Shown here in pieces: positions 6,798 through 7,799 of a stretch of 7,799 bases of DNA (its first letter is position 1; each line of letters begins with the position of its first letter). The stretch is from JBDNDK01 sp046719185 (lineage in GTDB: Bacteria > Armatimonadota > UBA5829): positions 1 through 7,799 of the forward strand of contig JBDNDK010000115.1 in the NCBI GenBank assembly GCA_046719185.1. Direction: 5' to 3'. The notes under the pieces were generated by a model that saw nothing but the letters and a program-made list of their open reading frames with translations, was not told the DNA's origin and made no database searches. The translations under genes and the position numbers were made by a program.

Positions 6798-6818
6798 CCT
6801 CATCTATATTGAATGAGG
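6798..6818. promoter_or_regulatory. Perfect dyad at the pseudopilin transcription start
   Basis: CCTCAT (6798-6803) and ATGAGG (6813-6818) are a perfect 6-bp inverted repeat with a 9-nt spacer. It straddles the predicted +1, and its right arm contains the best ribosome binding site candidate (GAGGG, 6815-6819). It could be an operator for a dimeric regulator or, if transcription starts further upstream, a hairpin that masks the ribosome binding site. Confidence 0.35.
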
Positions 6819-6832
6819 GTGTTTATCAGATT

Positions 6833-7570
6833 ATGGATGCAAAAAGGAAGTTTGGATTTACTATTGTTGAACTGATTGTAGCATTTGCCGCACTTGCAAT
6901 TATTGCTGCTATTTGTTTTCCAATTTTCTCTAGTGTTAGAGAAAGTGCAAAAAGATCAGCATGTATTGGTAATTTGTGTCAGTTCTCAGTTGCATTTAAG
7001 CTCTACCAGAATGATTGGTATGACTATTTGCCCTGCCCAGGAGGTTTATCTGGAGATTATGCATATTGGTCTCAATCTGGTTCTGGTGGACTGAATAGAT
7101 ATATAAAAAATCAAGGTATTGAATCAATATGGTGTTGTCCATTGGTGACAGAATGGGATGGCAGATTTGCACCAAGAAGCTATTCAATGAATAGTTATCT
7201 CAGAATGCCTCCAGATATTGAATATCCTTCTTGCTTGAACTTACTTTCAGGAATAAATTTCAAAATTATAGAAAAACCAGAAGAAACTATACTCTTATTT
7301 GAAGGAATGCTTCTAAGAAATAGTGTTGCAAATCAGGTTGATTATATTTATAGATGTGCTAATTGGACTAGAGTGAAAGGTTATGCAAATATTGATGGTT
7401 CTGGGCACACAATAGGCTCTGGCATTCCTTGGCATGGTAAAGTGAATAATTATCTATATTGTGATGGGCATGTAAAGTCCAGACCACCGGGTAAAAAAAC
7501 CACAGGCTTGCTTTCCACAGAAGAAGAAATGCAGGAATGGTATGTGATAAAGAAAGATGATGAGGAATGA
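6833..7570 (+). CDS. Type IV pilin-like protein with N-methylation motif and H-X9-DG domain (245 aa)
   Basis: Prepilin-type protein exported and trimmed by a prepilin peptidase. From the ATG at 6833 it has a short basic leader (MDAKRKFG), cleavage expected after G8, then FTIVE with E13 at position +5 of the mature protein and a hydrophobic helix to about residue 28. The C-terminus has H201, nine residues, then D211-G212-H213, the exact H-X9-DG pattern of the prepilin-associated domain (DUF1559-type proteins) expanded in Planctomycetes, Lentisphaerae and Armatimonadota-like bacteria. The middle is rich in Tyr, Trp and Cys, including a CC pair, so disulfides are possible after export. The ribosome binding site is not ideal: GAGGG ends 13 nt before the ATG. 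It has its own strong promoter and no pilus assembly genes nearby, so it may be an orphan minor pilin or surface protein. The function of the family is poorly known. Confidence 0.92.
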   Translation: MDAKRKFGFTIVELIVAFAALAIIAAICFPIFSSVRESAKRSACIGNLCQFSVAFKLYQNDWYDYLPCPGGLSGDYAYWSQSGSGGLNRYIKNQGIESIWCCPLVTEWDGRFAPRSYSMNSYLRMPPDIEYPSCLNLLSGINFKIIEKPEETILLFEGMLLRNSVANQVDYIYRCANWTRVKGYANIDGSGHTIGSGIPWHGKVNNYLYCDGHVKSRPPGKKTTGLLSTEEEMQEWYVIKKDDEE

Positions 7571-7577
7571 TGTGTAT

Positions 7578-7615
7578 TAATATGTCGGTAGTTATAAATA
7601 TCTACAGACATGTTA
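7578..7615. terminator. Imperfect hairpin between convergent genes, likely bidirectional terminator
   Basis: TAATATGTC (7578-7586) pairs with GACATGTTA (7607-7615) with one G-U pair. Inside it, after a G-A mismatch, GTAG (7588-7591) pairs with CTAC (7602-7605). It lies 7 nt after the pseudopilin stop and just past the stop of the minus-strand gene. T tracts are poor on both sides, so efficiency is uncertain. Confidence 0.5.
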
Positions 7616-7622
7616 TTATATA

Positions 7623-7799
7623 TCAGTTTCTATCCCCATCAAATTCTTTAAGATATTTGCTAAATACATCTTTGAAAAGTATGAAGTTATTATAAAACCA
7701 TTCAAAAGATTCTTTATTATATTTGGGGTCAAAAACATTAGGAATATCTTTTTTTATTATGAATTTTGAGTCTTTTGTTGCATATGATGTTTCTAGACT
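7623..7799 (-). CDS. 3' end of an unidentified gene, truncated by the window edge
   Basis: On the minus strand an uninterrupted frame of 58 codons enters at 7799 and ends in TGA (7623-7625). The encoded tail is Lys/Phe/Asp/Asn/Tyr-rich with an amphipathic stretch (FEWFYNNFILFKDVFSKYLK) that looks like a genuine soluble C-terminal helix. The start lies outside the window, so no family can be assigned. Support comes from the open frame, a composition like the other genes here, and the hairpin placed right after its stop, convergent with the pseudopilin gene. It could be chance readthrough, but that is less likely. Confidence 0.65.
   Translation of the reverse strand, partial: SLETSYATKDSKFIIKKDIPNVFDPKYNKESFEWFYNNFILFKDVFSKYLKEFDGDRN

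Noticed and set aside
6809..6832. TTG start for the pseudopilin
   Set aside because: It has no ribosome binding site and lies only a few bases after the predicted transcription start. The ATG at 6833 gives a normal short prepilin leader.
1..7799. CRISPR arrays, insertion sequences, tRNA or rRNA genes
   Set aside because: No regularly spaced repeats, transposase motifs or cloverleaf/rRNA signatures were seen on either strand.

Overview
This AT-rich window most likely comes from a diderm bacterium. Two secreted proteins carry PEP-CTERM tails, which are anchored by exosortase in Gram-negative-type envelopes. A third protein is a prepilin-like protein with the H-X9-DG motif, a type that is abundant in Planctomycetes, Verrucomicrobia, Lentisphaerae and Armatimonadota/Abditibacteriota. 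I lean towards an AT-rich Armatimonadota-like or PVC-like lineage, but this is inference from protein types and not a taxonomic placement. The standard genetic code is used.

Layout: 65-2695 (+) is a cytoplasmic GH38 alpha-mannosidase of the MngB-like size and motif set, with a TTG start and its own promoter. 2696-2904 holds a small hairpin, a near-consensus sigma70-type promoter and a structured leader of about 100 nt. 2905-3576 and 3604-4263 (+) are two small secreted PEP-CTERM proteins in one probable operon. The second has its Shine-Dalgarno sequence in a hairpin loop. A strong hairpin at 4287-4317 serves as terminator for this operon and for the convergent SAM methyltransferase (4340-5086, -). 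An M32 metallocarboxypeptidase (5222-6712, +) is divergent from the methyltransferase, and an inverted repeat overlaps its stop codon. A well-formed promoter then drives the H-X9-DG prepilin-like gene (6833-7570, +). A hairpin at 7578-7615 separates that gene from the 3' end of an unidentified minus-strand gene that runs off the window (7623-7799).

The genes do not form one obvious pathway. The secreted or surface part (two PEP-CTERM proteins and the pseudopilin) points to a complex envelope, while the mannosidase, methyltransferase and carboxypeptidase are soluble housekeeping or catabolic enzymes with separate promoters. No exosortase, PTS transporter, pilus assembly gene, transposase, tRNA, rRNA or CRISPR array is visible.

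The least explained element is the 5' leader of the PEP-CTERM operon. It contains a partly duplicated segment and mutually exclusive pairings next to the ribosome binding site, so it is a candidate cis-regulatory RNA. This rests on reading by eye only; no folding or database search was run.
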